A DNA stretch of 64,000 nt, taken from Microbulbifer sp. TB1203 (lineage in GTDB: Bacteria; Pseudomonadota; Gammaproteobacteria; Pseudomonadales; Cellvibrionaceae). Positions within the stretch are counted from its first letter, which is position 1. Each line of letters begins with the position of its first letter. Made by a program: the position numbers and the translations under genes. The stretch spans positions 558,001-622,000 of the forward strand of contig NZ_CP116899.1 in the NCBI RefSeq assembly GCF_030997045.1, in the 5' to 3' direction. The notes under the pieces are model-generated. The model saw only the letters and a list, made by a program, of their open reading frames with translations, ran no database searches and was not told the origin of the DNA. Below are positions 32,214 through 41,343 of this stretch, one piece after another.

Positions 32214-33741
32214 GGCCGACAGCCCGCCGGCTCTGTTGATTGGCCTGATAGTTCAGCACCTCCTGCAGATTGGCCTGCAGCAGCGGCTGAAATTTGCGAT
32301 GGATATCCTGCACCGAATAGATCCTCACCGGCGCCGACTTGCCGCGGATCGGCAGGGTCTGCCCGGCCTGCGCGATGACGCGCGACTGCAGAATGTTAAA
32401 TAGTTCTTCTCGCATAATGATTTGATCCGGCCTGGCCACGGAGCATAACCTGGAAGCGAGGTTGACTGCATCCCCGACCACGGTGTATTCCATGCGGTCG
32501 TCGGAGCCCAGGTTGCCGGCCAGCATCATGCCGTAGTTGATGCCGATGCGAAAATGCACCTCGGGCCGGCCGTCGGCGCGGCGCTGCTCGTTTAACTGCG
32601 TCGCCAGCCGCTGAATCAATACCGCGCAGCTGACCGCGTTGAATGTGTGCTCGGTATCGTCCTCCAGCACGCCGAACGCCAGCATCGCACAGTCGCCGAT
32701 AAATTTGTCGACCACCCCGCCATACAACGAACAGGCGCTTGAAATATAAGAGAAATATTCGTTTAACAATTCGGAGACCTGACTCGGCTGCAGCTTTTCC
32801 GACATCGCGGTAAAACCGACGATATCGGCGAACAGCACGGTCGCCTCGATCGGCCGGCTACTCAAGCGGATCTCGTCCAGATTGGCCAGTACCTTGTCGG
32901 CGACGTTTTTTGATACATAGCGGGAGAAGACCTGCTCCACCTGCGATTTCTTCAACAGCCCGGCCGCCATATTGTTGAAACCCTCGAATAAAAAGCCGAT
33001 TTCGTCGTTGCGCCGGTCGTCGAGCCGGACCGCCAGGTCGCCGCGGTCGATGGCCCGGGTTGCTTCCATCAGATGGTGGATCGGCAGCGACAGGCGCCGG
33101 CTCAGCCAATAGGCCAGCAAGGACGCCAGTAAGGTCATGGCCAGCGTGGCGTAGATAATCGCATCGCGGGCCCTGGCCGCGGCCTGGTCCATCAGCGACG
33201 CCGACAAGGTCACCACCGCAGAGCCGACCCGGATGTCCTGGTAGATGGCCGGGGCGATAAAGCTGATCAACCGTTCCGGCGGCCTGTCCGCCGTGCGCCA
33301 GAACCAGGGCCGGGATATGACCCCGGATATGACCCCGGTTGAATCGAAAACGGTATTGGCCCGGTCCGGCTGGATACCGGCCGCCGACAGCAATTCGCCG
33401 TTATGGGCGTAAATACCGGCGCCGAGGACTTTTTCATCCAGGCCCAGGTTGGTGGTCAGCATGCGCAGGTTCAGGCTGTCCTCCGACAAAATCGGCTCAC
33501 TGGCGAGTTTCGCCAGTTGCAGCGCCATGGTATGGCCGAAATCATGCAGTTGCGCCCGCATCAGGCGGTTCTGGTTATTGCTGATAAACCAGCCCAGGCT
33601 CGTCATCCCCAGCACCAGCAACAGGGTCATGACCAGAGCCAGTTTGAACGCAATCGGGATATGGCCGGGTAAGAACCGATACAGGCTCCTTTGTAACACG
33701 CTGATGGCAGGCCGCAGAACGGCTTTGATCTTGGTTTTCAA
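32206..33741 (-). CDS. Membrane class III adenylate/guanylate cyclase with HAMP domain
   Basis: A 511-residue inner-membrane signalling enzyme that should make a cyclic nucleotide. Order: TM1 (about 30-52), extracytoplasmic sensor region (about 53-190), TM2 (about 193-215), HAMP (about 215-268), and a class III cyclase domain (about 295-460). The cyclase domain has the metal-binding 'VLFADIVGFTAMSEKL', 'VDKFIGDCAMLAFG', and 'RIGINYGMMLAGNLGSDDRMEYTVVGDAVNLASRL'. Family members with 'VFSRYVSKNVADKVL' before the catalytic core are mostly adenylate cyclases; substrate choice is not proved here. It is the first gene of an operon with the overlapping lipoprotein gene. Upstream, 33742-34065 shows no gene. 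Confidence 0.9.
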   Translation of the reverse strand: MKTKIKAVLRPAISVLQRSLYRFLPGHIPIAFKLALVMTLLLVLGMTSLGWFISNNQNRLMRAQLHDFGHTMALQLAKLASEPILSEDSLNLRMLTTNLGLDEKVLGAGIYAHNGELLSAAGIQPDRANTVFDSTGVISGVISRPWFWRTADRPPERLISFIAPAIYQDIRVGSAVVTLSASLMDQAAARARDAIIYATLAMTLLASLLAYWLSRRLSLPIHHLMEATRAIDRGDLAVRLDDRRNDEIGFLFEGFNNMAAGLLKKSQVEQVFSRYVSKNVADKVLANLDEIRLSSRPIEATVLFADIVGFTAMSEKLQPSQVSELLNEYFSYISSACSLYGGVVDKFIGDCAMLAFGVLEDDTEHTFNAVSCAVLIQRLATQLNEQRRADGRPEVHFRIGINYGMMLAGNLGSDDRMEYTVVGDAVNLASRLCSVARPDQIIMREELFNILQSRVIAQAGQTLPIRGKSAPVRIYSVQDIHRKFQPLLQANLQEVLNYQANQQSRRAVGHA

Positions 33742-34065
33742 CTGGCGTGCTCTCCATTATTCGTCATGCATAGCCCGGCGAGCGGGAATGGAACTATAAC
33801 AGCTCTTGGGCGGCGGCAAGACTGCGATACTCTGGTCCTGCCGCCGACACCGGCCGGCGCCCTAAGTCCGGACCGAGCCCGGTGAACGTGTGCAGGTCAC
33901 CACCACCACTCATCTTCTCTTGGTCTTCCTGCGGCAAGGTTGGGCCCGGTGGCCTTTGAATACGGCACCAAGCGTATGGGGCATGGCCGAGGCGGGCCGG
34001 CCCCGCCATTTTATTCCGTGATACCATTGGCAGTCTCTGCCACTCAGTTCACGGGAATCACGCCG
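33742..34065. other. Divergent intergenic region
   Basis: It separates the minus-strand cyclase operon from the plus-strand apyrase gene and must hold promoters for both. I see no clear -10/-35 pair or hairpin. An open frame into the apyrase gene from 33940 lacks similarity. Confidence 0.4.
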
Positions 34066-35028
34066 ATGAAGAATCCGAGTGCCGATATCCGGCGCCTTGA
34101 GCGCTTCGACCGGGACACGTCCGAATACACCCTGGCGATCATCACCGATGAGGACCACGCGTCGCGCCTTGAGCTGGAGAATGGCCAGGTCGCCTGGGCC
34201 TCCACCTTGCGCCACGACAGACTGTATCGCCACATCGACGGCGCCACCGGCATGGTACGTTACACCCTGGAGGACATTCCGCCGGAACAGGGGGGCGAAC
34301 ACCAGCTGATCAGCCTGCTTGCCGAGGGCGGACGCGGGGCTGAGTTTTCCGAACTGGTTATGTTCGGTGAACGCCTGATGACCTTTGATGATCGCACCGG
34401 ACTGGTGTGCGAAATCCGCAACGGGAATCAACTGGTCCCACGGCATATCCTGATGGCCGGCTGTGGTGACGAGGTGTTCAAGGGCTTCAAGAGCGAGTGG
34501 GCCACCCTCTGGGGGGACCAACTGGTGATCGGCAGCCACGGGAAAAATCCCGCTGAAGAATGGGTCAAGATCCTCGATAGCAATTACGGCCTGGCCAGTG
34601 TGGACTGGAGCCAGCGCTACCAGCGCATGCGCGAAGCGCTGGGCGTGGACGGGGACGGCTACGTGATTCACGAGGCGGCGGAGTGGCACCCCTACCGCCG
34701 GGAGTGGCTGTTCTTTCCCCGCAAGATTTCCCACGAGCCGTATGACAAACACGCCGACGACCGCTACCGAGGCTCGAACCGGCTGATTGTCGCCAGCGAG
34801 GATTTCAGTGATATCCGCATCGTGCCCCTGGGCGAGCCTGTCCCCGGGCGGGGCACCTCCACCTTCAAGATTGTGCCCGGGCATCCCGAGGAGTGTATCG
34901 GCCTGAAAAGCGTCGAAATCGGAGACCACACCGAAACCTATTTCTTCGCTTTCAATCTCGATGGGGAAATCCTGCAGGAGGATACCCTGATCGGCCGCTA
35001 CAAGTGCGAGGGGATTGAAATACTCTAG
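34066..35028 (+). CDS. CANT1-type apyrase (calcium-activated nucleotidase family)
   Basis: A 320-residue protein of the apyrase family best known from animal CANT1 and blood-feeding insects, which hydrolyses nucleoside di- and triphosphates with calcium. It keeps the propeller motifs 'SELVMFGERLMTFDDRTGLVCEI', 'EVFKGFKSEWATLWGDQLVIGSHGK', 'GYVIHEAAEWHPYRREWLFFPRKIS' and the ending 'GRYKCEGIEIL'. Unlike the animal proteins it has no signal peptide or membrane anchor from the ATG at 34066, so it seems cytoplasmic. An in-frame extension to 33940 would add 42 unrelated residues. A PhoD-like phosphatase gene follows on the same strand, hinting at a phosphate- or nucleotide-scavenging pair. Confidence 0.85.
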   Translation: MKNPSADIRRLERFDRDTSEYTLAIITDEDHASRLELENGQVAWASTLRHDRLYRHIDGATGMVRYTLEDIPPEQGGEHQLISLLAEGGRGAEFSELVMFGERLMTFDDRTGLVCEIRNGNQLVPRHILMAGCGDEVFKGFKSEWATLWGDQLVIGSHGKNPAEEWVKILDSNYGLASVDWSQRYQRMREALGVDGDGYVIHEAAEWHPYRREWLFFPRKISHEPYDKHADDRYRGSNRLIVASEDFSDIRIVPLGEPVPGRGTSTFKIVPGHPEECIGLKSVEIGDHTETYFFAFNLDGEILQEDTLIGRYKCEGIEIL

Positions 35029-35189
35029 TCGTCCCGAACCCGAAGACCCCCAACTAAAAAAGAAAACACGGCTCGTTGCAGCCGTTGCATTTCTGCTGTG
35101 GGAGGAAAATACCATCGCTAAATGGCGTTTTGAGTTGTACCGGACAGATGAATATTGTCGCGTGTCGGCCACCGGCTCGGGGAGGGGCT

Positions 35190-37187
35190 GTGAAGTTGCC
35201 GCCTGAGTTGGCGCAGAATCGCCATGTGGACGGTGCACTGCCGCCGGTGCTGGCCGGCCCCATCGTCCGGCGGGCTACCGCTGACAGTGTGGCGCTGTGG
35301 CTCGTGACTTCGGCGGCGGCGCCCCTGCGCTTTCGTCTGACAGTGGCGGGCTCTTCCCGGGAGCGCCGCCTGCGGGAAGAGGAGGTCCGGGTAATCCCGC
35401 TGGGAGAGTGCGCTTTCGTGCACCTGGTCCAGGTCGATTTTGACGAGCCTGTACCCGAAGGTAGCCTGGTGGGCTATGACCTGGGCGTGGTTGCGGCGGG
35501 GAAGAAGGGCGGCGACGTCGCCTGGATTCGGGACTGGGCCCCGCACCTCTGCCTGCCCGGCGCCACCCATCCCGATTACGTTTTCAAAAGTCGTCTCGAC
35601 CGCGTCTTTCACGGTTCCTGCCGGCGCCCCCATCACCCGGCCGGCGACGGCCTGGTCCGGGTCGATGCCGAGGTGGCGGCTGCCGGTGCCGATGTTGACG
35701 CGCGCCCGGCGCTGTTGATGCTGACGGGCGACCAGGTCTACGCGGACGATGTCGCCGGGCCCACGCTCCGCGCCATCCACCAGCTTATCGAGCGGCTGGG
35801 ACTGTTCGAGGAACGGGTGCCGGACGCCGACGTGACCGACAGCAAAGCGCTGCGCGGCGATCCCCGCACTTATTACCACCGCCACCAGCTGCTGCCGGCC
35901 ACCGAACGCAATGTGGCGCTGATCGAGCGTTTCTTCGGCGGCGCCCGCAAACCGGTTTTTTCCTCAGCCAACGCCCGCAACCACCTGATTTCCCTGGCGG
36001 AGGTCACGGCCATGTATCTGCTGGCCTGGTCGCCGGTCTGCTGGCGCCTGGTCGACCGGCAGCCTCCGGCCCTGGCCGCCGGAGACGCCGAACTCTACCG
36101 GCAGGAGCAGGCGCACATCGACCGCTTCGTCGACGAACTGCCCAGCGCCGCCAGAGCGCTGGCCCACATTCCCACGTATATGATCTTTGACGATCACGAT
36201 GTCACCGACGACTGGAACCTGTCCGCCCTCTGGGAAACCACCGTCTATGAGCATCCTTTCTCGCGGCGGATCGTCGGCAACGCGCTGATCGGCTATCTGC
36301 TCGGCCAGGGGTGGGGCAATGACCCGGCGGCCTTTGGCGAACTTATGCCGCTGGTTACGGACCTGGTGCGGGATGTCGACGGGAATGGATTTCTACCGGA
36401 TGCCGTCCAGGACACACTGATCGACGAGTTGCTGCGCTTCGGTCAATGGCATTACCGCCTGCCGACATCGCCGCCGGTGGTGGTGCTGGACACCCGCACC
36501 CACCGCTGGCGCAGCGAGGTCTCTCCGGCCCGCCCCTCCGGGTTGATGGACTGGGAAGCGCTGACGGAATTCCAGCAGTCGGTGATGGGGGAGAAGGCCG
36601 TGATCGTGGTATCCCCGGCGCCGATGTTCGGGGTCAAGCTGATAGAGACGCTGCAGCAGCTGTTCACATTGATTGGCCGGCCGCTCACGGTAGATGCGGA
36701 AAACTGGATGGCCCACCGCGGCGCGGCCAGTGTGCTGCTGAATATCTTCAGCCATTCCAGAACACCGGAGACCTTCGTTATCCTCTCCGGCGACGTGCAT
36801 TACTCCTTTGCCTACGACGTTCGCCTGCGCCACCGCTCCGCCAGCTCAAGGATCTGGCAGATCACCAGCAGCGGTATCAAAAACGAATTCCCCCAGCAGC
36901 TGCTCGAAATTCTGGATCGCCTCAACCGCTGGCTGTACGCGTCGCGCTCACCGCTGAACTGGCTTACCAAGCGCCGCCGGATGCGGATCACTCCGAGTCT
37001 GCCGGCGGGGCGGGAAGCGGGAGAGCGGCTGTGGAATCAGTCGGGGATCGGTCTGGTCGAACTGGATGAGCACGGGGCGCCGATCGCTATCCACCAACTG
37101 AACGCCACTGGCGGTGGCACGCGTTTCCAGGCGAAAGATCAACTCGAAGAGCCGGATAAAATCGAGCCCAGCCGCGCCGGCTACTGA
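35190..37187 (+). CDS. PhoD-like metallophosphatase
   Basis: A 665-residue phosphoesterase of the PhoD/PhoD-like (MPP_PhoD) superfamily. Metal-ligand motifs are 'LMLTGDQVYADDV' (about 182-194), 'YMIFDDHDVTDDWN' and 'VILSGDVHYSFAYDVRL' near residue 535. An N-terminal beta-sandwich (about 20-120) precedes the catalytic domain as in PhoD proteins. No Tat or Sec signal peptide is visible, so a cytoplasmic enzyme is likely; many such bacterial proteins act on unknown phosphodiesters. I use the GTG at 35190 with GGAGG close upstream. Upstream in-frame ATGs at 35076 and 35148 add residues without similarity. Confidence 0.83.
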   Translation: MKLPPELAQNRHVDGALPPVLAGPIVRRATADSVALWLVTSAAAPLRFRLTVAGSSRERRLREEEVRVIPLGECAFVHLVQVDFDEPVPEGSLVGYDLGVVAAGKKGGDVAWIRDWAPHLCLPGATHPDYVFKSRLDRVFHGSCRRPHHPAGDGLVRVDAEVAAAGADVDARPALLMLTGDQVYADDVAGPTLRAIHQLIERLGLFEERVPDADVTDSKALRGDPRTYYHRHQLLPATERNVALIERFFGGARKPVFSSANARNHLISLAEVTAMYLLAWSPVCWRLVDRQPPALAAGDAELYRQEQAHIDRFVDELPSAARALAHIPTYMIFDDHDVTDDWNLSALWETTVYEHPFSRRIVGNALIGYLLGQGWGNDPAAFGELMPLVTDLVRDVDGNGFLPDAVQDTLIDELLRFGQWHYRLPTSPPVVVLDTRTHRWRSEVSPARPSGLMDWEALTEFQQSVMGEKAVIVVSPAPMFGVKLIETLQQLFTLIGRPLTVDAENWMAHRGAASVLLNIFSHSRTPETFVILSGDVHYSFAYDVRLRHRSASSRIWQITSSGIKNEFPQQLLEILDRLNRWLYASRSPLNWLTKRRRMRITPSLPAGREAGERLWNQSGIGLVELDEHGAPIAIHQLNATGGGTRFQAKDQLEEPDKIEPSRAGY

Positions 37188-37282
37188 GACTGTCACAGAG
37201 ATTTTTGATCGCCTCAGGCCGGTGAGGCACGATACGACGCCTCGCCAAGTGTTTGACAGCGGTGTTTCGGATAGCGCGGTTG

Positions 37283-38482
37283 TCAGTCGCGCTGAGTCGA
37301 GAAATCGCGAAGCAATTCGATAAACCTCGCCTGCACAGCGGTGGGTTTCCAGTCGTTGCGCGTGGTAATGCCAATGGCGCGAGTGGTGCCCGCCAGAGGG
37401 GTCGGCATCACCGCCAGCAGCCCGGCTTGCACATCCACTTCCACCTGTCGCGCGGGTAACAGTGCGGCCCGATCGGTAGCCTGTAGCAGGCTCCGGATAG
37501 CGACCAGCGAGCTGCACTCGATCACATGCTCCGGTGGTGTTAGCTTCTCGCGCTGGAAAAAGCGGCTGAAAGCTTTCCGGGCGGGGGTCCGCTCACGGGG
37601 GGCAATCCAGTCCAGTCGACTCAGTTCCCTGGCGCTGGCCCGCCGTTTCGCCAGCAGGGGGTGGCCGGGCCGCACCACGATGTACAGGGGGTCGTCGAAC
37701 AGAACCTCCTGCCGGATATCCGGGCTGGGCAGGGGGTGGCGCAAGGCGCCCACGATCATGTGGATCTGGGCATGTAGCAATGCGTGGAGTTGTTCATCGT
37801 AGGGGCCGTCAACAATTTTTACCCGCGTTTCAGGGTAAACCTGCAATAAGCGGGAGACTGCCTGGGGCACCATGCGTGTTCGGGCCAGGGGCAGGCTGCC
37901 CACTGCCAGGCTGGCGACCAACTTGTCCCCGGTGAGTGAGCGCACCTCGTCAAAACCCTGCCGTATTTCATCGAAGGCCAGGTTGGCGTAACGGGCCATC
38001 TGCCGTGCCCGCCAGGTGGGCTCGACACCGAAGGGTGAGCGGCGAAACAGCTCCTGGCCGCTGACGGTTTCCAGCTCCCGCGCCGCGCGCTGTACGCTGG
38101 GCTGGCTCAGGCCCAACTGGTTGGCGGCGTGACTAAAACTGCCGGTGTTCACCACGGTGATCAGTGCGCGCAGTTGTGTTGCGGTCAGCAAGCGCCGTAA
38201 TCCCTGTTGGCCGCCGCGCCCGCTAGCCTCGCGTTCCAATTGTTTCAGCCAGGCCAGGCCGCGCTCGACGCGTTCCAGGTAGACCCTGCCCGCCGCCGTT
38301 GGGAATACGCCGGAAGTGGTGCGATTAAACAGTTCGGCCCCCAGCATCCGTTCAATGCCGGACAGGCCCTGGGTCACGGCGGACTGGGAAAGGTGCACGG
38401 AGCGAGCCGCCGAGCTGATACTGCCGCTGTGGCCCGCCTCGGCGAGGGCAGCCAGATGCCGCAGGTTGGGAACAGTGTCCAT
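37283..38482 (-). CDS. LysR-type regulator with two tandem HTH domains
   Basis: At 399 residues this is about 100 longer than a normal LysR protein because it has two winged-helix modules. HTH1 is at about 6-65 ('NLRHLAALAEAGHSGSISSAARSVHLSQSAVTQGLSGIERMLGAELFNR') and HTH2 at about 100-160 ('RALITVVNTGSFSHAANQLGLSQPSVQRAARELETVSGQELFRRSPFG'). A normal substrate-binding domain follows (about 185-390). It is divergent from the protocatechuate 4,5-cleavage operon with 150 bases between, the standard place for a LysR activator of that operon; the effector is likely a pathway intermediate. The ATG at 38482 has AAGGAG five bases upstream. Confidence 0.88.
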   Translation of the reverse strand: MDTVPNLRHLAALAEAGHSGSISSAARSVHLSQSAVTQGLSGIERMLGAELFNRTTSGVFPTAAGRVYLERVERGLAWLKQLEREASGRGGQQGLRRLLTATQLRALITVVNTGSFSHAANQLGLSQPSVQRAARELETVSGQELFRRSPFGVEPTWRARQMARYANLAFDEIRQGFDEVRSLTGDKLVASLAVGSLPLARTRMVPQAVSRLLQVYPETRVKIVDGPYDEQLHALLHAQIHMIVGALRHPLPSPDIRQEVLFDDPLYIVVRPGHPLLAKRRASARELSRLDWIAPRERTPARKAFSRFFQREKLTPPEHVIECSSLVAIRSLLQATDRAALLPARQVEVDVQAGLLAVMPTPLAGTTRAIGITTRNDWKPTAVQARFIELLRDFSTQRD

Positions 38483-38631
38483 GGTCACTCCTTGTCGGGA
38501 ACGCCATTATAGAAAAATCTAATGGGGTATGACAGTAATCGGACATAGCATTTCAAGCGCTTTGGATAATAATGAGCAGCGTCCGATTTGCAGTTTTTAG
38601 TAACTGTTCATATCAAACAAGAGGAGGCTGA

Positions 38632-39321
38632 ATGGGCGTCTGTGTAACCAATATTGAGCGCGTCCCCGAGGATATCGCGGCGCAATATGCCGGCGCCGAA
38701 ACCGCAACCGTACACGAGGCGCAGGGTCGCAGGGGGCTGATGGCTTCATATATGCGCCCTATCTACCGCCCCGCGAAAATCGCCGGCCCCGCGGTGACCT
38801 GTGAGGTGGCTCCGGGAGACAACTGGATGATCCATGTGGCGGTGGAACAGTGCCGGCCGGGGGATGTGCTGGTGGTTTCGCCCTTCAGCCCCTGCGAGGA
38901 CGGTTACTTCGGCGACCTGTTGGCGACATCCCTGAAGGCGCGGGGTGTAGTGGGCCTGGTGATCGATGCCGGCGTGCGGGACATCGCCACCCTGACCGAA
39001 ATGGGTTTTCCTGTCTGGTCGCGGGCGGTGTTCTGCCAGGGCACCGTCAAGGAGACCGTGGGTAACGTCAACATCCCCGTGGTTTGCGCCGGCGCGCTGG
39101 TCAATCCCGGCGATCTGGTGGTGGCGGATGACGACGGCGTGGTGGTGGTGCCCCGGCAGGGCGCCGCGGAAGCGGCGGAGAAAATACGCAAGCGCCTGAT
39201 CAACGAGGAAGAAAAGCGCAAGCGGCTCGCCGCCGGCGAGTTGGGCCTGGACATCTACAACATGCGCGAACGCCTGGCCGAGAAGGGGCTGCGTTACGTG
39301 GAATCCCTGGAGGATCTGTAA
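38632..39321 (+). CDS. ligK: 4-carboxy-4-hydroxy-2-oxoadipate aldolase
   Basis: The last step of the protocatechuate 4,5-cleavage pathway: divalent-metal-dependent splitting of 4-carboxy-4-hydroxy-2-oxoadipate to pyruvate and oxaloacetate. The 229-residue protein belongs to the RraA-like class II aldolases (LigK/GalC/ProA), with substrate loop 'GDNWMIHVAVEQCRPGDVLVVS' and the metal/substrate motif 'VIDAGVRDIATL'. AGGAGG precedes the ATG. It is the first gene of the large catabolic operon, with the last enzyme encoded first, and is followed after one base by the tautomerase gene. Confidence 0.93.
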   Translation: MGVCVTNIERVPEDIAAQYAGAETATVHEAQGRRGLMASYMRPIYRPAKIAGPAVTCEVAPGDNWMIHVAVEQCRPGDVLVVSPFSPCEDGYFGDLLATSLKARGVVGLVIDAGVRDIATLTEMGFPVWSRAVFCQGTVKETVGNVNIPVVCAGALVNPGDLVVADDDGVVVVPRQGAAEAAEKIRKRLINEEEKRKRLAAGELGLDIYNMRERLAEKGLRYVESLEDL

Positions 39322-39322
39322 G

Positions 39323-40432
39323 TTGCAAGCCGCGATTCCCTGTTCGGTGATGCGGGGGGGCACTTCCAAAGGGCTCTATTTCCGCGCTTCCGATTTACCT
39401 GCCGAGCCCTCCGCCCGCGACCGTCTGTTGCTGGCGGTCATGGGCTCCCCCGATGCACGCCAGATCGACGGCATGGGTGGGGCGCATCCGTTGACCAGTA
39501 AAGTGGCCGTGGTCGGTCCCTCCCGGCGCGACGATGCCGACGTGGATTACCTGTTCCTGCAGGTGGTGGTGGAGCGCGCGGAGGTCAGTGACGGACAGAA
39601 CTGCGGCAATATTCTGGCCGGCGTCGGTCCCTTTGCCATAGAGCAGGGCATGGTGCCGGCGGGGGACGAATTTACCGACGTTCGCATCCATATGGTCAAT
39701 ACCGGTGCCCTGGCCATCGCCCGGGTGGAAACCCCCGGTGGAGAGGTCCGGTACCAGGGCGATGCCCGCATCGACGGCGTTCCCGGCAGCGCGGCGCCGG
39801 TACTGCTCGATTTTCTCGATATCGCGGGTTCCAGTTGCGGCGCCATGCTGCCGACCGGCAACGCGGTGGACAGCGTCGAAGGCGTGGCGGTGACCTGCAT
39901 CGACAACGGTATGCCGGTCGTGCTGATGCGGGCGGCGGACTTCGGTATCAGCGGTGCGGAAACTCCCGCCGAGCTCGAGGCCAACGCGGATTTGAAGCGG
40001 CGCCTGGAGACCATACGGCTTGCCCTGGGCGAGCCTATGCAGCTCGGCGATGTATCGGACAAAACCGTACCCAAGATGTGCCTGGTTTCGCCGGCCCGGA
40101 ACGGTGGTGCTGTCTCCACCCGGACCTTCATCCCCCACCGGGTGCACGAGGCCATTGGCGTGCTCGGCTCGGTCAGCGTGGCCACCGGCTGCCTGCTGCC
40201 CGGATCGGTGGCGCAACAGGTCAGTGGACTCACGCCACAGGATGGCGCCACGCGGATGGATATCGAACACCCCACCGGGTTCTTTACGGTGGAAATGGAC
40301 GTGGCCGGCAGCGGCGCGGTATCCGGTTTTCAGGTGCGGCGGGCCGCCCTGTTGCGCACTGCCCGCCTGCTGATGCGCGGCGAGGTCATGGTGCCTGGCG
40401 CGGCGGTGGATGCGGAGATAAAAACGGTATGA
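39323..40432 (+). CDS. ligU: 4-oxalomesaconate tautomerase
   Basis: A 369-residue PrpF/diaminopimelate-epimerase-fold isomerase that interconverts oxalomesaconate tautomers before hydration (LigU in Sphingobium, GalD in Pseudomonas gallate degradation). The N-terminal 'CSVMRGGTSKGLYFRASDLP' and later 'DGQNCGNILAGVGPFAIEQG' are family signatures. It starts with TTG at 39323 after GGAGG, directly behind ligK, and ends in an ATGA overlap with the next gene, so translation is coupled. Whether the real activity is cis/trans or 1,3-allylic isomerisation cannot be read from sequence. Confidence 0.88.
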   Translation: MQAAIPCSVMRGGTSKGLYFRASDLPAEPSARDRLLLAVMGSPDARQIDGMGGAHPLTSKVAVVGPSRRDDADVDYLFLQVVVERAEVSDGQNCGNILAGVGPFAIEQGMVPAGDEFTDVRIHMVNTGALAIARVETPGGEVRYQGDARIDGVPGSAAPVLLDFLDIAGSSCGAMLPTGNAVDSVEGVAVTCIDNGMPVVLMRAADFGISGAETPAELEANADLKRRLETIRLALGEPMQLGDVSDKTVPKMCLVSPARNGGAVSTRTFIPHRVHEAIGVLGSVSVATGCLLPGSVAQQVSGLTPQDGATRMDIEHPTGFFTVEMDVAGSGAVSGFQVRRAALLRTARLLMRGEVMVPGAAVDAEIKTV

Positions 40433-41337
40433 GTGCGATTCGACAGGTGGCCCTGCTGGGGCTGGGTGAAGTGGGAGGCATCCTGGCGCGGGATCTGTTG
40501 GTCCGGGGTGGTACCGCCCTGCGGCTCTGGGATCGGCAGTTTGACAACCCCGGGTCGGCGCCCAGCCGTACACGGGATGCACTGCTGGCGCGGGATGGAG
40601 TGAGCGCGGCACGCAGCGCGGGGGAAGCGGCGGCCGGCTGCGAGCTGGTTATCTCCGCCGTGACCGCCGACCAGGACCTGGCCGCCGCGGCGTCGGTGCT
40701 GCCGGGCCTGCCTCAGGGCTGCTGGTTTCTCGATCTCAATTCGGTGGCGCCCTCGACCAAGCGCAGCGCGGCCGATCTGGTCGACGCCGCCGGTGGCCGC
40801 TACGTGGAAGCGTCCGTTATGTCCCCCATCGGCCCGCGCCGCATTTGCTCGCCCATTCTCCTGGCCGGGCCGCACGCGGAAACCTTCGAACCGCTGGCCC
40901 GGCAGTTGGGTTTTGCCGGCGCCAGCTTCTATTCCGCCGAGCCGGGGCGGGCCGCGGCCACCAAAATGTGCCGCAGCGTCATCGTCAAGGGAATGGAAGC
41001 GCTGATTTCTGAGTCTCTGCTCGCGGCCCGGCACTACGGCGTGGAGGAGGAGGTTCTCACCTCCCTCAACGATCTGTTCCCACTCCCCGACTGGGCGCAA
41101 CACGCCCGCTACCTGATTTCCCGCACGCTGGAGCACGGTGTGCGCCGGTCGGAAGAAATGCGCGAGGTGGCGCGGACCGTTGCCGACGCGGGGCTCGATC
41201 CCTGGATGAGCCGCGCCTGCGTCGAGCGCCAGGCCTGGGCGCCGGGGTTTGCCGATGCGCTGTCGGAGGAGGAGCTTGTCCCCATGCTGGATCGCATTCG
41301 CACCGATTTCACCTCCTCCACGACCAAGGGAGAATAA
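40429..41337 (+). CDS. NAD(P)-binding beta-hydroxyacid-dehydrogenase-like protein with DUF1932 domain
   Basis: A 302-residue protein with an N-terminal Rossmann domain ('VALLGLGEVGGILARDLLVRGG', about 6-27) and a C-terminal helical DUF1932 domain ('SFYSAEPGRAAATKMCRSVIVKGMEALISESLLAARHYGVEEEVL'), as in 6-phosphogluconate/3-hydroxyisobutyrate dehydrogenase-like proteins. The conserved lysine of this fold (K in 'AATKMCRS') is present. It is embedded in the protocatechuate 4,5-cleavage operon with a 4-base overlap upstream and a 6-base gap downstream, yet no step of the known pathway needs it. It may reduce a keto intermediate or a side product. Larger frames upstream of 40429 are out-of-frame reads of ligU. 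Confidence 0.82.
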   Translation: MSAIRQVALLGLGEVGGILARDLLVRGGTALRLWDRQFDNPGSAPSRTRDALLARDGVSAARSAGEAAAGCELVISAVTADQDLAAAASVLPGLPQGCWFLDLNSVAPSTKRSAADLVDAAGGRYVEASVMSPIGPRRICSPILLAGPHAETFEPLARQLGFAGASFYSAEPGRAAATKMCRSVIVKGMEALISESLLAARHYGVEEEVLTSLNDLFPLPDWAQHARYLISRTLEHGVRRSEEMREVARTVADAGLDPWMSRACVERQAWAPGFADALSEEELVPMLDRIRTDFTSSTTKGE

Positions 41338-41343
41338 GGGACC

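Noticed and set aside
33910..35238. 442-codon minus-strand frame over the apyrase gene
   Set aside because: The plus strand matches the CANT1 family over its whole length; the minus frame matches nothing.
39835..40428. Upstream extension of the DUF1932 protein
   Set aside because: It is an out-of-frame read of ligU; the Rossmann motif begins just after the ATG at 40429.
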